Below, one piece after another: positions 1 through 8,643 of a DNA stretch of 64,000 bases. This DNA is from Korobacter sp963703075 (GTDB lineage: Bacteria; Acidobacteriota; Terriglobia; Terriglobales; Acidobacteriaceae). Where the stretch lies: assembly GCA_963703075.1 (NCBI GenBank), contig OY969786.1, positions 3,410,001 to 3,474,000 on the forward strand, given 5' to 3'. Both the position numbers and the translations under genes were made by a program. The notes below the pieces were generated by a model that saw only the letters and a list, made by a program, of their open reading frames with translations, was not told where the DNA came from and searched no databases. Numbering within the stretch: the stretch's first letter is position 1; each line of letters begins with the position of its first letter.

Positions 1-1
1 G

Positions 2-493
2 GTGGCGGCATCCGGGGCCGCGCTGCTGCTGCTGCTCCGCTCGCGCCTGATTCGCAGAATCTATGGCGAGATCGATTGGGCCCTCCTCATCCTATTTATC
101 GGCCTTTTCCTCATCATCGGGGGCGCCGAGCACACGGGGATCGCTGACACGCTTCTTCGCGCGGCAGAACGGCTGAACTTGCACAACCTGGCAATCTTCA
201 GTTGCGCCATTACATTGCTGTCCAATCTCGTGAGCAATGTCCCCGCAGTCATGCTGCTAAAGGGGCTGGTTCCTCAGTTTCCGAATACCCATCAGTTCTG
301 GCTGGCTCTGGCCATGTCGAGCACTCTCGCCGGAAATCTGACCATCACCGGCTCGATTGCCAACATTATCGTGGTCGAAACGGTCCGCCCTTCGGTGCGT
401 ATCAGCTTCAAAGACTACCTTGTGGTGGGCATTCCCACTACAATCCTTAGTATCGCGGTAGGAGTAGCGTGGATTGCATTCTTCGCGCGGTAA
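2..493 (+). CDS. ArsB/NhaD-type anion permease, C-terminal part (5' end outside window)
   Basis: The frame is open from the window edge, so the true start lies upstream and only the last 163 residues are visible. They form about four hydrophobic segments with the loop motifs SNVPAVMLL and SSTLAGNLTITGSIAN. These resemble the re-entrant Asn/Thr-rich loops of the ion-transporter superfamily (ArsB, NhaD, SLC13/CitMHS). An inner-membrane role moving an anion, or Na+ with it, is inferred from the family. The substrate cannot be read from this fragment. The gene ends 24 bases before the ferritin/VIT1 gene on the same strand, so the two may be co-transcribed. Confidence 0.75.
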   Translation: MAASGAALLLLLRSRLIRRIYGEIDWALLILFIGLFLIIGGAEHTGIADTLLRAAERLNLHNLAIFSCAITLLSNLVSNVPAVMLLKGLVPQFPNTHQFWLALAMSSTLAGNLTITGSIANIIVVETVRPSVRISFKDYLVVGIPTTILSIAVGVAWIAFFAR

Positions 494-517
494 CACTCTT
501 CCGCCTAGACATCCATC

Positions 518-1474
518 ATGAAGAATTTTGAGAGTTTAACCGAGAGAGAGATCCTGGCGCTGGCGATTTCGCTGGAAGAAGAAGATTCGCGGGTATACGC
601 CGACTTCGCGGATGGCTTGCGGGACAGTTTTCCCGCCACAGCGGAGATTTTCGAAGGCATGCGTCAGGAAGAAATCACACATCGTGAACGCCTGTTCGAT
701 GCCTATCGCCAGCGCTTTGGCGAGCACATTCCCCTGCTTCGCCGTGAAGACGTGAAAGGTTTCGTTAAGCGCCGGCCGGTGTGGTTGGTCCGCCCGCTTG
801 GGTTGGATACGGTGCGCAAGCAAGCCAGCGCCATGGAGGAGGAAACGCGCCGTTTCTACGAGCAATCGGCCAAGCGTACCCAGGACCTCGGCATTCGCCA
901 ACTGCTTGACGAACTGGCCGAAGAAGAGAGCTCCCACGAGCACCGTGCCGACGAGCTGCAGAAAGAGAAGCTTCAACCTGAAACGCGCGAGCAGGAGGAG
1001 CACGCCCGCCGGCGACTCTTTGTGCTGCAGGTGGTCCAGCCGGGCTTAGCCGGTTTGATGGACGGCTCCGTCTCGACCCTGGCTCCGGTATTTGCTGCCG
1101 CGTTCGCCACTCATAAAAGTTGGGACGCCTTTCTTGTCGGCTTGGCGGCATCCATTGGCGCCGGCATCAGCATGGGCTTTGCCGAAGCGTTGTCCGACGA
1201 CGGCAGCCTCACCGGCCGTGGCCATCCGTGGATTCGTGGCATCATCTGCGGACTCATGACGACGCTCGGCGGCATTGGCCACACGCTACCTTACATGATC
1301 AAGAATTTTGGTATCGCAACCAGCGTGGCTATCGTAGTGGTCGCCATTGAGCTCTTCGCGATTTCCCTCATCCGCCACAAGTACATGGACACGCCGTTCG
1401 TGTCAGCCGCGTTGCAGGTAGTGGTGGGAGGAGTGCTGGTGTTTATCACCGGCATCCTGATCGGCAGCTCTTAG
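518..1474 (+). CDS. Ferritin-like/VIT1 fusion, membrane-bound ferritin MbfA-type iron exporter
   Basis: The protein has 318 residues. Residues 1-150 are a rubrerythrin-like four-helix domain with paired acidic and ExxH motifs suited to a di-iron centre (E20/E21, E52xxH55, E107-E109, ExxH near 137-140). Residues 165-318 hold hydrophobic helices of the VIT1/CCC1 vacuolar iron transporter family. This arrangement is that of MbfA from alphaproteobacteria, known there to export iron and protect against peroxide. Iron efflux from the cytoplasm is therefore the likely job. Its 3' end overlaps by 3-4 bases the stop of a convergent small gene. No Fur or Irr box was recognised upstream, and the start has no strong Shine-Dalgarno sequence. 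Confidence 0.85.
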   Translation: MKNFESLTEREILALAISLEEEDSRVYADFADGLRDSFPATAEIFEGMRQEEITHRERLFDAYRQRFGEHIPLLRREDVKGFVKRRPVWLVRPLGLDTVRKQASAMEEETRRFYEQSAKRTQDLGIRQLLDELAEEESSHEHRADELQKEKLQPETREQEEHARRRLFVLQVVQPGLAGLMDGSVSTLAPVFAAAFATHKSWDAFLVGLAASIGAGISMGFAEALSDDGSLTGRGHPWIRGIICGLMTTLGGIGHTLPYMIKNFGIATSVAIVVVAIELFAISLIRHKYMDTPFVSAALQVVVGGVLVFITGILIGSS

Positions 1475-1755
1475 TTCGCCGGAATGGCACGTGCCTGTGG
1501 CACGTTCGAACGGTTCAGCCGGGGACGTGCCGGAGGGCACGTCGTCTCGCGCACCAGCTTCGGCGCAGCGCCATCGTTGCGCGCGAAGATGTAGGTGCGC
1601 ATCTTGTAGCAAACTTGATCTCGCGGTCCCTGGTCGTGCTGGACCGAAAACGTGCCGGCTTGATCGGGAAGCATCTTGGTTTGCGTGTTTTCTGGCTGAC
1701 CGGCGGATGCCGCAGCCAATGAGAGGAAGGCGGGCGCCAGGAAAAGAGTGATCAT
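1471..1755 (-). CDS. Small secreted protein of unknown function
   Basis: This 94-residue protein starts at the ATG at 1755, which has GGAGGT nine bases upstream. That ribosome site fixes the start and shows that longer frames in this phase are not used. Residues 1-19 are a signal peptide (MITLFLAPAFLSLAAASAG). The mature part contains CYKMRTYIFARNDGAAP and a second Cys in RETTC, so one disulfide is possible. I recall short secreted acidobacterial proteins with a similar MRTYxFxRNDG segment, but no function is known to me. It lies 35 bases after the histidine kinase gene on the same strand and may be its operon partner. The C-terminal codons overlap a GACGTGCC/GGCACGTC hairpin near 1524-1545. 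Confidence 0.7.
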   Translation of the reverse strand: MITLFLAPAFLSLAAASAGQPENTQTKMLPDQAGTFSVQHDQGPRDQVCYKMRTYIFARNDGAAPKLVRETTCPPARPRLNRSNVPQARAIPAN

Positions 1756-1790
1756 GGGAGCTATACCTCCGCTGGCTTCCCAGTATAGCG

Positions 1791-3587
1791 CTATCCGGCC
1801 TCTCCGGACTGTTGGCGGGCCACCGAAGTTGCCGGGGGGCTCGCGCTTTCGCTGTAGAGCGGTAGAGTAATGCAGAAGCTGGCTCCCTGGTTTTCCCCAG
1901 CGCTGTTCGCCCTGATCGTCCCGCCCAGTTTCTCGACGATTCCCTTCGAAACCCACAGCCCCAAACCAGTGCCGACATCCTTCTTCGTGGTGAAGAAAGG
2001 CTCAAATATTTTCGTAAGATGAGCAGAAGAGATTCCTGAGCCATCATCGGTGACGGTAATAACGGCTTGGTCTTGCGTGACGCGGGCGACCTTCACCGTC
2101 ACCGATCCATGGTTGTTTGCCGCATCGATGGCATTCGACACGAGGTTGGAGATCACCTGCGCCAATTCCCCTTCGGTGCCGAACACCAGCAGGCCATCCT
2201 CGTATTCGGAACTGATACGGATGCCTCGGTTGCTAAAGCGCGGGCGGTAGAGATCAATGACTCGTTCGCACACCGCTCGCAGCGACAGCGCTTCCGGTTG
2301 CCGGGGATCGCGATAGAACGCCAGGGTCTGCCGCGCGATGTGGGAAACGCGCAGCAGTTGCTCCTCGGCAAGCTTCAAGTAGTTCCTGCCCTCGGCCGAA
2401 AGCGTTTCTTCCTGCAAGAGGTACAGCAGGTTTGAGGCAGCTTCCAAGGGATTATTGATCTCGTGGGCCACGGTCGCGGCAAGCTTGCCAGTGGCGGCTA
2501 ATTTTTCCGAGATGCGCATTGCCTTCTCGATTTCACGTTGGCCGCTGACGTCGCGGAACACCAGCACCACCCCAGTCACCGTTCCCTCGCGGTCCAGAAT
2601 TGGAGCGGCGCTATCGTCAATAGCGATCTCGGAACCGTCCGGCCGCACCAGGATGGTGTGGTTCGCCAAGCCCACCACCATTCCGGTGGCGATCACTTTG
2701 TCCACGGGATTCTCGGTCTCTGCCCGCGTGACCTCGTTATAGATCGGGAACACTTCTCGTAAGGGCAGACCTTTCGCCGCTTGTTGCGAATACTGGGTCG
2801 CCCGCTGCGCCACGGGGTTGAGAAACTGCACCTTCCCATCGCGATCGGTGGCGATCACCGCATCGCCTATGCTGCTGAGGGTTATCGACAGCCACTCCTC
2901 GCTCTCGATGATCGACGCGGTGGCGCGCTCCCGCACCATCTCGATGCGGTCCAGGGCCCACCCAAAGGCGATTAATCCAAGCAGGCCTACGCCCAGACCG
3001 AGCACCAGACCGGTGTTCTCTTTGAGTTCCACACTCTTCAAGGATTGTCTTCGCTGGGCCAGGAGCCGTTCGTCGATTTCCTCCATCCTCGCTATCGTGG
3101 CGCGAATCTCGTCCATATCGTTCTTGCCGAGATTGGATCGCACCACAGCGCGCGCTCCGTCGACGTTGCCCTGGCGGTATAACTCGATCGTACGGTGCAG
3201 TTCGCCAAGTTTGCTGTCGCTCACTTCTCGCAAATGCTGCAGATTTTGTACTTGTTCAGGATTGTCGGACACCATCTCCGCCAACCGCTGCAAAGCGTCT
3301 CCCAACTTCTCGCTCGCGGTCTGGTAAGGCTGGAGATACCCTTCCTGACCGGAAAGAAGGTATCCGCGCTGTCCAGTTTCGGCGTCTCTGATCAGCGAAC
3401 CTATTGTTTGTAGCTGGACATTGACGGCAAGATCGTGTTCCACGGCCCGATTGGCTGCCATCAATTGCTCGGTTGCCCGGTAGCGCACCAATGCGTTGGC
3501 GAGCATGAGCGCGCATAACACGAGTAACCCGACTACCGCACCGGCGCGTACGGATCGGCTCGACGGAGATCGCAGATCGTTTTCCAA
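1791..3587 (-). CDS. Sensor histidine kinase, CHASE3-PAS-HisKA-HATPase
   Basis: The protein has 598 residues. TM1 is at about 15-33. A CHASE3-type extracytoplasmic helical sensor follows (about 40-190, with AETGQRGYLLSG), then TM2 (192-212) and a PAS domain (about 230-350). The HisKA dimerisation domain carries the phospho-acceptor in AHEINNP (His375). The ATPase domain has N box NLVSNAIDAA, G1 DDGSGI, F box FEPFFTTK and G2 GTGLGL. All residues needed for autophosphorylation appear present. No receiver domain is fused and no response regulator gene is adjacent, so it is an orphan kinase. The start is a TTG at 3587; a GTG a little downstream is possible. Its signal is unknown. Confidence 0.92.
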   Translation of the reverse strand: MENDLRSPSSRSVRAGAVVGLLVLCALMLANALVRYRATEQLMAANRAVEHDLAVNVQLQTIGSLIRDAETGQRGYLLSGQEGYLQPYQTASEKLGDALQRLAEMVSDNPEQVQNLQHLREVSDSKLGELHRTIELYRQGNVDGARAVVRSNLGKNDMDEIRATIARMEEIDERLLAQRRQSLKSVELKENTGLVLGLGVGLLGLIAFGWALDRIEMVRERATASIIESEEWLSITLSSIGDAVIATDRDGKVQFLNPVAQRATQYSQQAAKGLPLREVFPIYNEVTRAETENPVDKVIATGMVVGLANHTILVRPDGSEIAIDDSAAPILDREGTVTGVVLVFRDVSGQREIEKAMRISEKLAATGKLAATVAHEINNPLEAASNLLYLLQEETLSAEGRNYLKLAEEQLLRVSHIARQTLAFYRDPRQPEALSLRAVCERVIDLYRPRFSNRGIRISSEYEDGLLVFGTEGELAQVISNLVSNAIDAANNHGSVTVKVARVTQDQAVITVTDDGSGISSAHLTKIFEPFFTTKKDVGTGLGLWVSKGIVEKLGGTIRANSAGENQGASFCITLPLYSESASPPATSVARQQSGEAG

Positions 3588-4041
3588 GAGGCCCGATTCA
3601 GTCCCAGCAAGGATTGATACGCTGAAAGGACGAGCGCTTCCCAGTTCCCATCAGCAATTTTGCAATAGTTTACCCTACCGTCCCCGCCACCCGTATTGTC
3701 TTCCAAGTGCCCTTGGGACAAGCCCTTCGGCATCAAGCGATGGGTTTTATGCAGACGTTTTCACTCTGGACACCGGGGTTCCCGTTTTAACCGTACTTTA
3801 ACCTGCTACTCCGCTCTCGCCGAATACTATTCAGTTGAGCTGCCGGTGTGAATCCCGCGGATTTGACGCAGGTTCGCCGCTCAAAAGCGCGATGCGGCCC
3901 CGCCGGCCGTAGAAGCGACGCAGTTCAGGTTCGCGGTAATCGAGTTGTTGGATACCGGGATTTGTGAACAAGAGGAGCATCTGCAGATCCCGCTCCCCTG
4001 AGATAGAGATACACGACCCTTTTTGTCGATGGAGAGAATAG
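3588..4041. other. Intergenic region between divergent kinase and porin genes
   Basis: This stretch of 454 bases holds no convincing gene. Short open frames exist on both strands but lack ribosome sites and protein-like composition. It must contain the divergent promoters of the kinase (minus) and the porin (plus). I could not assign a clear -35/-10 pair. A GGAGAG ribosome site sits just before the porin ATG. Confidence 0.5.
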
Positions 4042-5883
4042 ATGTTGAAAGCTAATGCTGTGCTTGCGGGCCTGATGTCGGTTACTGTGCTCGCAACGCC
4101 TTTCGTTTCATTCGCACAAACCGCTGCGACAACCACCACCGGGAGCGCTACCACGACCAAAAAGCGGCCAGTCCATCGGAAGCCGAAAGGTCCGACTGTT
4201 TCCGAGCAGCTCGATGAGCTGCGCCGGTCGGTTCAGCAGCAGAACGACCAGATCCAGTCGCTACAACAGCAGGTGCAGCAACGCGACGGCACTATTCAGC
4301 AATTGCAGCAGAGTGTGAGCCAGGCGCAGAGCGCTGCCAACCAGGCGCAACAAGCGGCGCAAAGCGCAGTCGCGCAGGATCAGCAGCAACTGCAATCCGT
4401 GCAAACCGATCTCGCTGACCTGAAGACCGTGACTACCAACTCGATCACCAGCGTGCAGGAAACCCAGAAGCGCGTGGTGGACCTCGAGAACCCGACGGCC
4501 CTCCACTACAAAGGCGTGACCATTACGCCAGGGGGATTCCTGGCGGCTGAAAGTCTTTGGCGCCAACACAACGAAAGCGCCGACATTATCAGCACCTTTA
4601 ACGGCCTGCCTTTCGATGGTTCGCCGCAGTCTCAGCTCTCCGAATTCCGCATGACAGCCCGTCAATCTCGGCTCTCGCTGCTGGTCGAAGGCAAACTCAG
4701 CAACGTGAAGTTGACCGGCTACTACGAGATGGACTTCCTCGGCGCCGCGCCGACTGCCAACGAAAACCAGAGCAGCAGCTTTACCCCGCGCCAGCGGCAA
4801 CTTTGGGCACAAGCTGCCTTCCACAATGGCTGGACGTTCACTGGCGGCCAGATGTGGAGTCTGTGGGCCTCGAACAAGAAAGGGATCGAAAACCGTCAGG
4901 AGTGGATCCCGACCACAATCGATGGCCAGTACGTTGTGGGCTACAACTTCGCTCGTCTCGCGGCCTTCCGCGTGACCAAGAATTTCAACAACAAGGTGTG
5001 GTTCGGGGCATCGCTCGAAAATCCTGAGATGCTGAACCCTTCCTCCTTCACCACTCCTGCCGGGATCTATGGGTTCGGCAACGGCCCAACCGGTGCGGGT
5101 GCTGTGAATGCTCCTCCTGCCAATTGCGCCGGAGCCAATTACTCCTTCGGCAACGTGATGGCCAATTGCACCTCGACCGACTTCATGCCCGACATCCTCG
5201 CCAAGCTCGCCTTTGAGCCTGGGTGGGGACACTTTGAAGTCAAGGGCCTGATGCGCGTCTTCCGCGACAAAATCCCCGGAAATCCGACGGTCACGCCGGC
5301 GACCGCAACCTACGAGGACAAAGCGTATGGCGGCGGCATCGGGGTGAACGGAATTCTACCCTTGGTTCCCAAGAAAGCTGATCTCATTCTGCAGGCTGCA
5401 TACGGCGAAGGCATCGGCCGTTATTCGGACTCAACCAACATCGACGTAACCTTCGCTCAGGATGGAGCCATCGTCCCCCTGAAGGAAGCGCAAGCACTGG
5501 CCGGATTAGAACTCCATCCGACTCCGAAGTTGGATTGGTACTTCTACGGCGGCGACGAATACGTCGGACGTGACTGGTACGTTGGCGGGGACGGCAAGCC
5601 TTATGGCTATGGCGTCAGCCTCGCTGACAACAGCACGTGCGAACTGACCTACACAGCCAAGACCGCCTGCACGGGCAACTTCCGCAACCTGCAGGAAGCC
5701 ACGACCGGATTCTGGTACCGCTTCTATAAGGGACCCGCCGGAACGGTGCAGTTCGGCGCGCAATATGCGTGGGTCCATAAGAACACCTGGGCAGGAACCA
5801 ACGTCATCGATCCATTCCAGCCCGACGCTCCCAAGGCCAACGAGAGCATCGTAATGACCTCGTTCCGCTACGTATTGCCGTAA
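4042..5883 (+). CDS. Outer-membrane porin with N-terminal coiled coil (DcaP-like)
   Basis: The protein has 613 residues. A signal peptide (1-25, ending SFAQ) is followed by a Thr/Lys-rich linker and a Gln-rich coiled coil (about 50-150, with regular Q/L heptads). The rest is a beta-barrel with alternating aromatic strands, ending in the outer-membrane signature SFRYVLP. The layout of a periplasmic coiled coil plus barrel resembles trimeric DcaP-type porins, so it is likely a channel for small anionic or organic solutes; the substrate is unknown. GGAGAG lies upstream of the ATG and a strong terminator follows, so it is probably transcribed alone. The family name is by architecture only. Confidence 0.8.
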   Translation: MLKANAVLAGLMSVTVLATPFVSFAQTAATTTTGSATTTKKRPVHRKPKGPTVSEQLDELRRSVQQQNDQIQSLQQQVQQRDGTIQQLQQSVSQAQSAANQAQQAAQSAVAQDQQQLQSVQTDLADLKTVTTNSITSVQETQKRVVDLENPTALHYKGVTITPGGFLAAESLWRQHNESADIISTFNGLPFDGSPQSQLSEFRMTARQSRLSLLVEGKLSNVKLTGYYEMDFLGAAPTANENQSSSFTPRQRQLWAQAAFHNGWTFTGGQMWSLWASNKKGIENRQEWIPTTIDGQYVVGYNFARLAAFRVTKNFNNKVWFGASLENPEMLNPSSFTTPAGIYGFGNGPTGAGAVNAPPANCAGANYSFGNVMANCTSTDFMPDILAKLAFEPGWGHFEVKGLMRVFRDKIPGNPTVTPATATYEDKAYGGGIGVNGILPLVPKKADLILQAAYGEGIGRYSDSTNIDVTFAQDGAIVPLKEAQALAGLELHPTPKLDWYFYGGDEYVGRDWYVGGDGKPYGYGVSLADNSTCELTYTAKTACTGNFRNLQEATTGFWYRFYKGPAGTVQFGAQYAWVHKNTWAGTNVIDPFQPDAPKANESIVMTSFRYVLP

Positions 5884-5901
5884 CCCAGACGTTCCTCAAC
5901 C

Positions 5902-5935
5902 GAGCCCGGAGCGTTGCTCCGGGCTCTTTTCTTTT
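5902..5935 (+). terminator. Intrinsic terminator after the porin gene
   Basis: A perfect 11-bp stem, GAGCCCGGAGC / GCTCCGGGCTC, closes a GTT loop and is followed by TTTTCTTTT. It lies 18 bases after the porin stop. Confidence 0.95.
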
Positions 5936-5968
5936 CACCGCGCGAATCGCGTTCTATATTCGAGAGGC

Positions 5969-7162
5969 ATGATTCGTCTCCGGCTTTCTCGCCTCGTCGC
6001 CTTTCTTCTCTTCGCCACGCTCTGCGCACGTGCCCAGGATTGGGGTTCGCCGGTTTGGGAGGACGAATTCAATGGCCCACTCGGTTCTTCGCTCGACGCC
6101 TCCAAGTGGACCTTCGACGTCGGAGACCTGAAGGTCAATGACGAGGTGGAAATCTACTGCCCCGGATTCCCGTTCGACCACGAACAGGCGAAGCCTCGCT
6201 CCCCCTCGGCGTGGGACGAGATCACGGTCTGCGATCCCAAGGGCGGCAACGTTTCGATGGATGGCCAGCATCTCGTGCTGCGGGCAGTTGAGCACAATGG
6301 CACGTGGACTTCGGGACGCGTAAAAACAGAGGGCCGACAGTCGTTTCAATATGGCCGAATCGAGGCACGCATCAAAATGCCCTTCGGCGCTGGGCTCTGG
6401 CCCGCTTTCTGGGCACTCGGTGATGGCATCGGCAAAGTAGGATGGCCGGCATCGGGCGAGATCGACTTCATGGAAAACGTCCCAAAGGTCGGCGGGCTCG
6501 GACCATCGCGCATCCGCTCCACGATCCACGGGCCTGGGTACTCTGGCGATGGTGGCGTTCGGAACGACATCGCATGGACGCACGGAGAGCGCGTCGATAC
6601 CGACTACCATCTCTACGGCGCGATCTGGTCGCCGTACATGATCCAGTTCTACGTCGACGATCCCAGCAATGTGTTCTTCGTGGTTACGCCGCGCGAGTTA
6701 CCTGTCGGAAAGGAGTGGGTCTACAACCAGCCGTTCTTCTTGATCCTCAACCTCGCGGTGGGTAGCGCAAGATCGTGGCCGGGTGCGACGGACGCGACCA
6801 CTCAGAATCCCGCCACCATGCTGGTGGATTATGTCCGCGTCTATAAGGCGCCTGCGATTCCCGGCCCCATCATTACCACAATGCCGGTGACTCTGCCCTC
6901 TGGAGGCGCCGCAAAAACACCGGTGAAGCTCGCCGCAAAGAATGGCAGCGGAAAAATGTATCTCGATTGTTCGACGACCGCACCGGGCGTGAGCTGTTCC
7001 ATAACGCCCTATGTCGTCGATTTCGCTGCTTCGAACGAAGCGACGGTATGGCTATATCTGACGACCCAGAAGAGTCCGATCGAAAAGGCAGACGTGAAAG
7101 TGACGGCATACACCTTGAGTGGAGATCAAAGCTCAGGAACGGCCCACCTGCACTTCAACTAG
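5969..7162 (+). CDS. Secreted glycoside hydrolase family 16 beta-glucanase with C-terminal extension
   Basis: The protein has 397 residues with a signal peptide (1-22, ending CARAQ). The GH16 catalytic domain spans about 25-290. Its active-site signature is GEIDFMEN, in which the first Glu is the nucleophile, the Asp assists, and the second Glu is the acid/base. It is expected to cut beta-1,3- or mixed-linkage glucans outside the cytoplasm. Residues about 295-397 form a separate Ser/Thr/Val-rich, probably beta-sandwich segment of unknown role, perhaps a binding module. Its stop is only 3 bases from the stop of murC on the other strand, with no terminator between them. Confidence 0.88.
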   Translation: MIRLRLSRLVAFLLFATLCARAQDWGSPVWEDEFNGPLGSSLDASKWTFDVGDLKVNDEVEIYCPGFPFDHEQAKPRSPSAWDEITVCDPKGGNVSMDGQHLVLRAVEHNGTWTSGRVKTEGRQSFQYGRIEARIKMPFGAGLWPAFWALGDGIGKVGWPASGEIDFMENVPKVGGLGPSRIRSTIHGPGYSGDGGVRNDIAWTHGERVDTDYHLYGAIWSPYMIQFYVDDPSNVFFVVTPRELPVGKEWVYNQPFFLILNLAVGSARSWPGATDATTQNPATMLVDYVRVYKAPAIPGPIITTMPVTLPSGGAAKTPVKLAAKNGSGKMYLDCSTTAPGVSCSITPYVVDFAASNEATVWLYLTTQKSPIEKADVKVTAYTLSGDQSSGTAHLHFN

Positions 7163-7165
7163 ACG

Positions 7166-8575
7166 CTACTCGGTCTGTACCGCGCTCTTTGCGCTGAGGC
7201 GCTCCAGGATCTGCGGCCCGAGTTGTGACACGTTTCCGGCGCCGAGCGTCAAGATCATGTCGCCAGGCTGCGCCGCCGTGGACGCCATGATCGCTGCGAC
7301 CTGGAATGACTTCGCATAGAAGATCGACTTACCCGTTCTTTCGGTGATGCGGCGAGCCAGCGCCTCGGTGGTTACTCCGGCGATCGGCTTCTCGCTAGCA
7401 GGATAGATGTCCAGAAGGTAAAGCGAATCGGCATCGTCGAAGGATGCCGCAAATTCGTCCATCAGGTCACGGGTACGCGTATAGCGATGGGGTTGAAAGA
7501 CGACGTGGACATGACCGAATCCGCATTGCTTCGCGGCGGCCAGGGTGGCGCGAATTTCGGTCGGATGGTGACCGTAATCATCGATTACGCTCACGTCGTT
7601 CGCTTTGCCTTTCAGTTGGAAGCGCCGATCGACGCCGCGAAACTCCTCGAGGGCTGCACGAATCTTCTCCGGCGGGATATCCAAGCCCACACCAATTGCG
7701 ATCGCCGCCGTCGCGTTCCGCACATTATGAATTCCGGGAACGCGCAGCAAGAAACTGCCTAACGATTTCTCGCGATACTCCACGGTGAAGCTGCTCAGGA
7801 ATCCCAGCGTCAGTTGCTCCGCATCGCAGGGCGCGCAACGAATCAGGAAATCCGAACCTGCGGTGGTGCCGTAGGTCACAGTTCGTCGATGCACGCGTGG
7901 CAGGATCTTGCGTAGCTCGTCATTGTCATTGCATACCACCACCATGCCATAAAACGGCACTCGGTCCATGAACTCTACAAAGGTCTGCTCAACATCCTCC
8001 ATGTCGCGATAGCAGTCCATGTGCTCGCGGTCGATGTTCGTCACCACCGCAAGAATGAACCAGAGTTTGAGGAAGGATCGGTCGCTCTCGTCGGCCTCGG
8101 CCACCAAGTAATGAGACTTCCCCAATCGGGCGTTCGATCCCATCGCATCGACCCGGCCGCCGACGATGACCGTCGGATCAAGTTCGCCGCCCGCCAGCAC
8201 CGCGGCCACCATCGACGTCGTCGTAGTTTTCCCGTGCATGCCGGCGATCGCGATCCCATACTTCAGCCGCATGAGCTCTGCCAGCATCTCGGCCCGTGGA
8301 ATTACCGGCACGTGATTGGCATGCGCCGCGGCAACTTCCGGGTTCTTCTTGTCGATGGCCGAGCTGGTTACCACTACCTCGGCCCCCGTGATATTGCTGG
8401 CGCGGTGTCCCGCGAAAATGCGCGCGCCCAGCCCCTCCAGCCGCTCAGTGACGGCCGAAGGTTTCAGGTCCGAGCCCGAGATCTTGTAGCCCTGGTTGAG
8501 CAGGACTTCGGCAATCCCGCTCATGCCGATCCCGCCGATCCCCACGAAATGGATGCGCTGCAGCTTCGCGAACAA
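7166..8575 (-). CDS. murC: UDP-N-acetylmuramate--L-alanine ligase
   Basis: The protein has 469 residues, the usual length for MurC. The N-terminal motif HFVGIGGIGMSGIAE binds UDP. The ATP P-loop is GMHGKTTTT, and the central domain carries the Mur-ligase residues in EADESDRSF. It adds L-Ala to UDP-MurNAc in the cytoplasm, the first step of peptide-stem synthesis. It is the last gene of the division and cell-wall cluster, 68 bases after murG. In many bacteria murB, ddl and ftsQ follow murC; here the cluster ends. Confidence 0.97.
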   Translation of the reverse strand: MFAKLQRIHFVGIGGIGMSGIAEVLLNQGYKISGSDLKPSAVTERLEGLGARIFAGHRASNITGAEVVVTSSAIDKKNPEVAAAHANHVPVIPRAEMLAELMRLKYGIAIAGMHGKTTTTSMVAAVLAGGELDPTVIVGGRVDAMGSNARLGKSHYLVAEADESDRSFLKLWFILAVVTNIDREHMDCYRDMEDVEQTFVEFMDRVPFYGMVVVCNDNDELRKILPRVHRRTVTYGTTAGSDFLIRCAPCDAEQLTLGFLSSFTVEYREKSLGSFLLRVPGIHNVRNATAAIAIGVGLDIPPEKIRAALEEFRGVDRRFQLKGKANDVSVIDDYGHHPTEIRATLAAAKQCGFGHVHVVFQPHRYTRTRDLMDEFAASFDDADSLYLLDIYPASEKPIAGVTTEALARRITERTGKSIFYAKSFQVAAIMASTAAQPGDMILTLGAGNVSQLGPQILERLSAKSAVQTE

Positions 8576-8643
8576 GTGAGCCCTCAGGAACTCAATGTTT
8601 TATCACGGTCGGAGGATGCGCGTCGCATAGCGAGGCGAAGGAA

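Noticed and set aside
4261..5232. 323-codon open frame opposite the porin gene
   Set aside because: It is the mirror of the porin coding strand; its Leu-rich start is the complement of Gln codons in the coiled coil.
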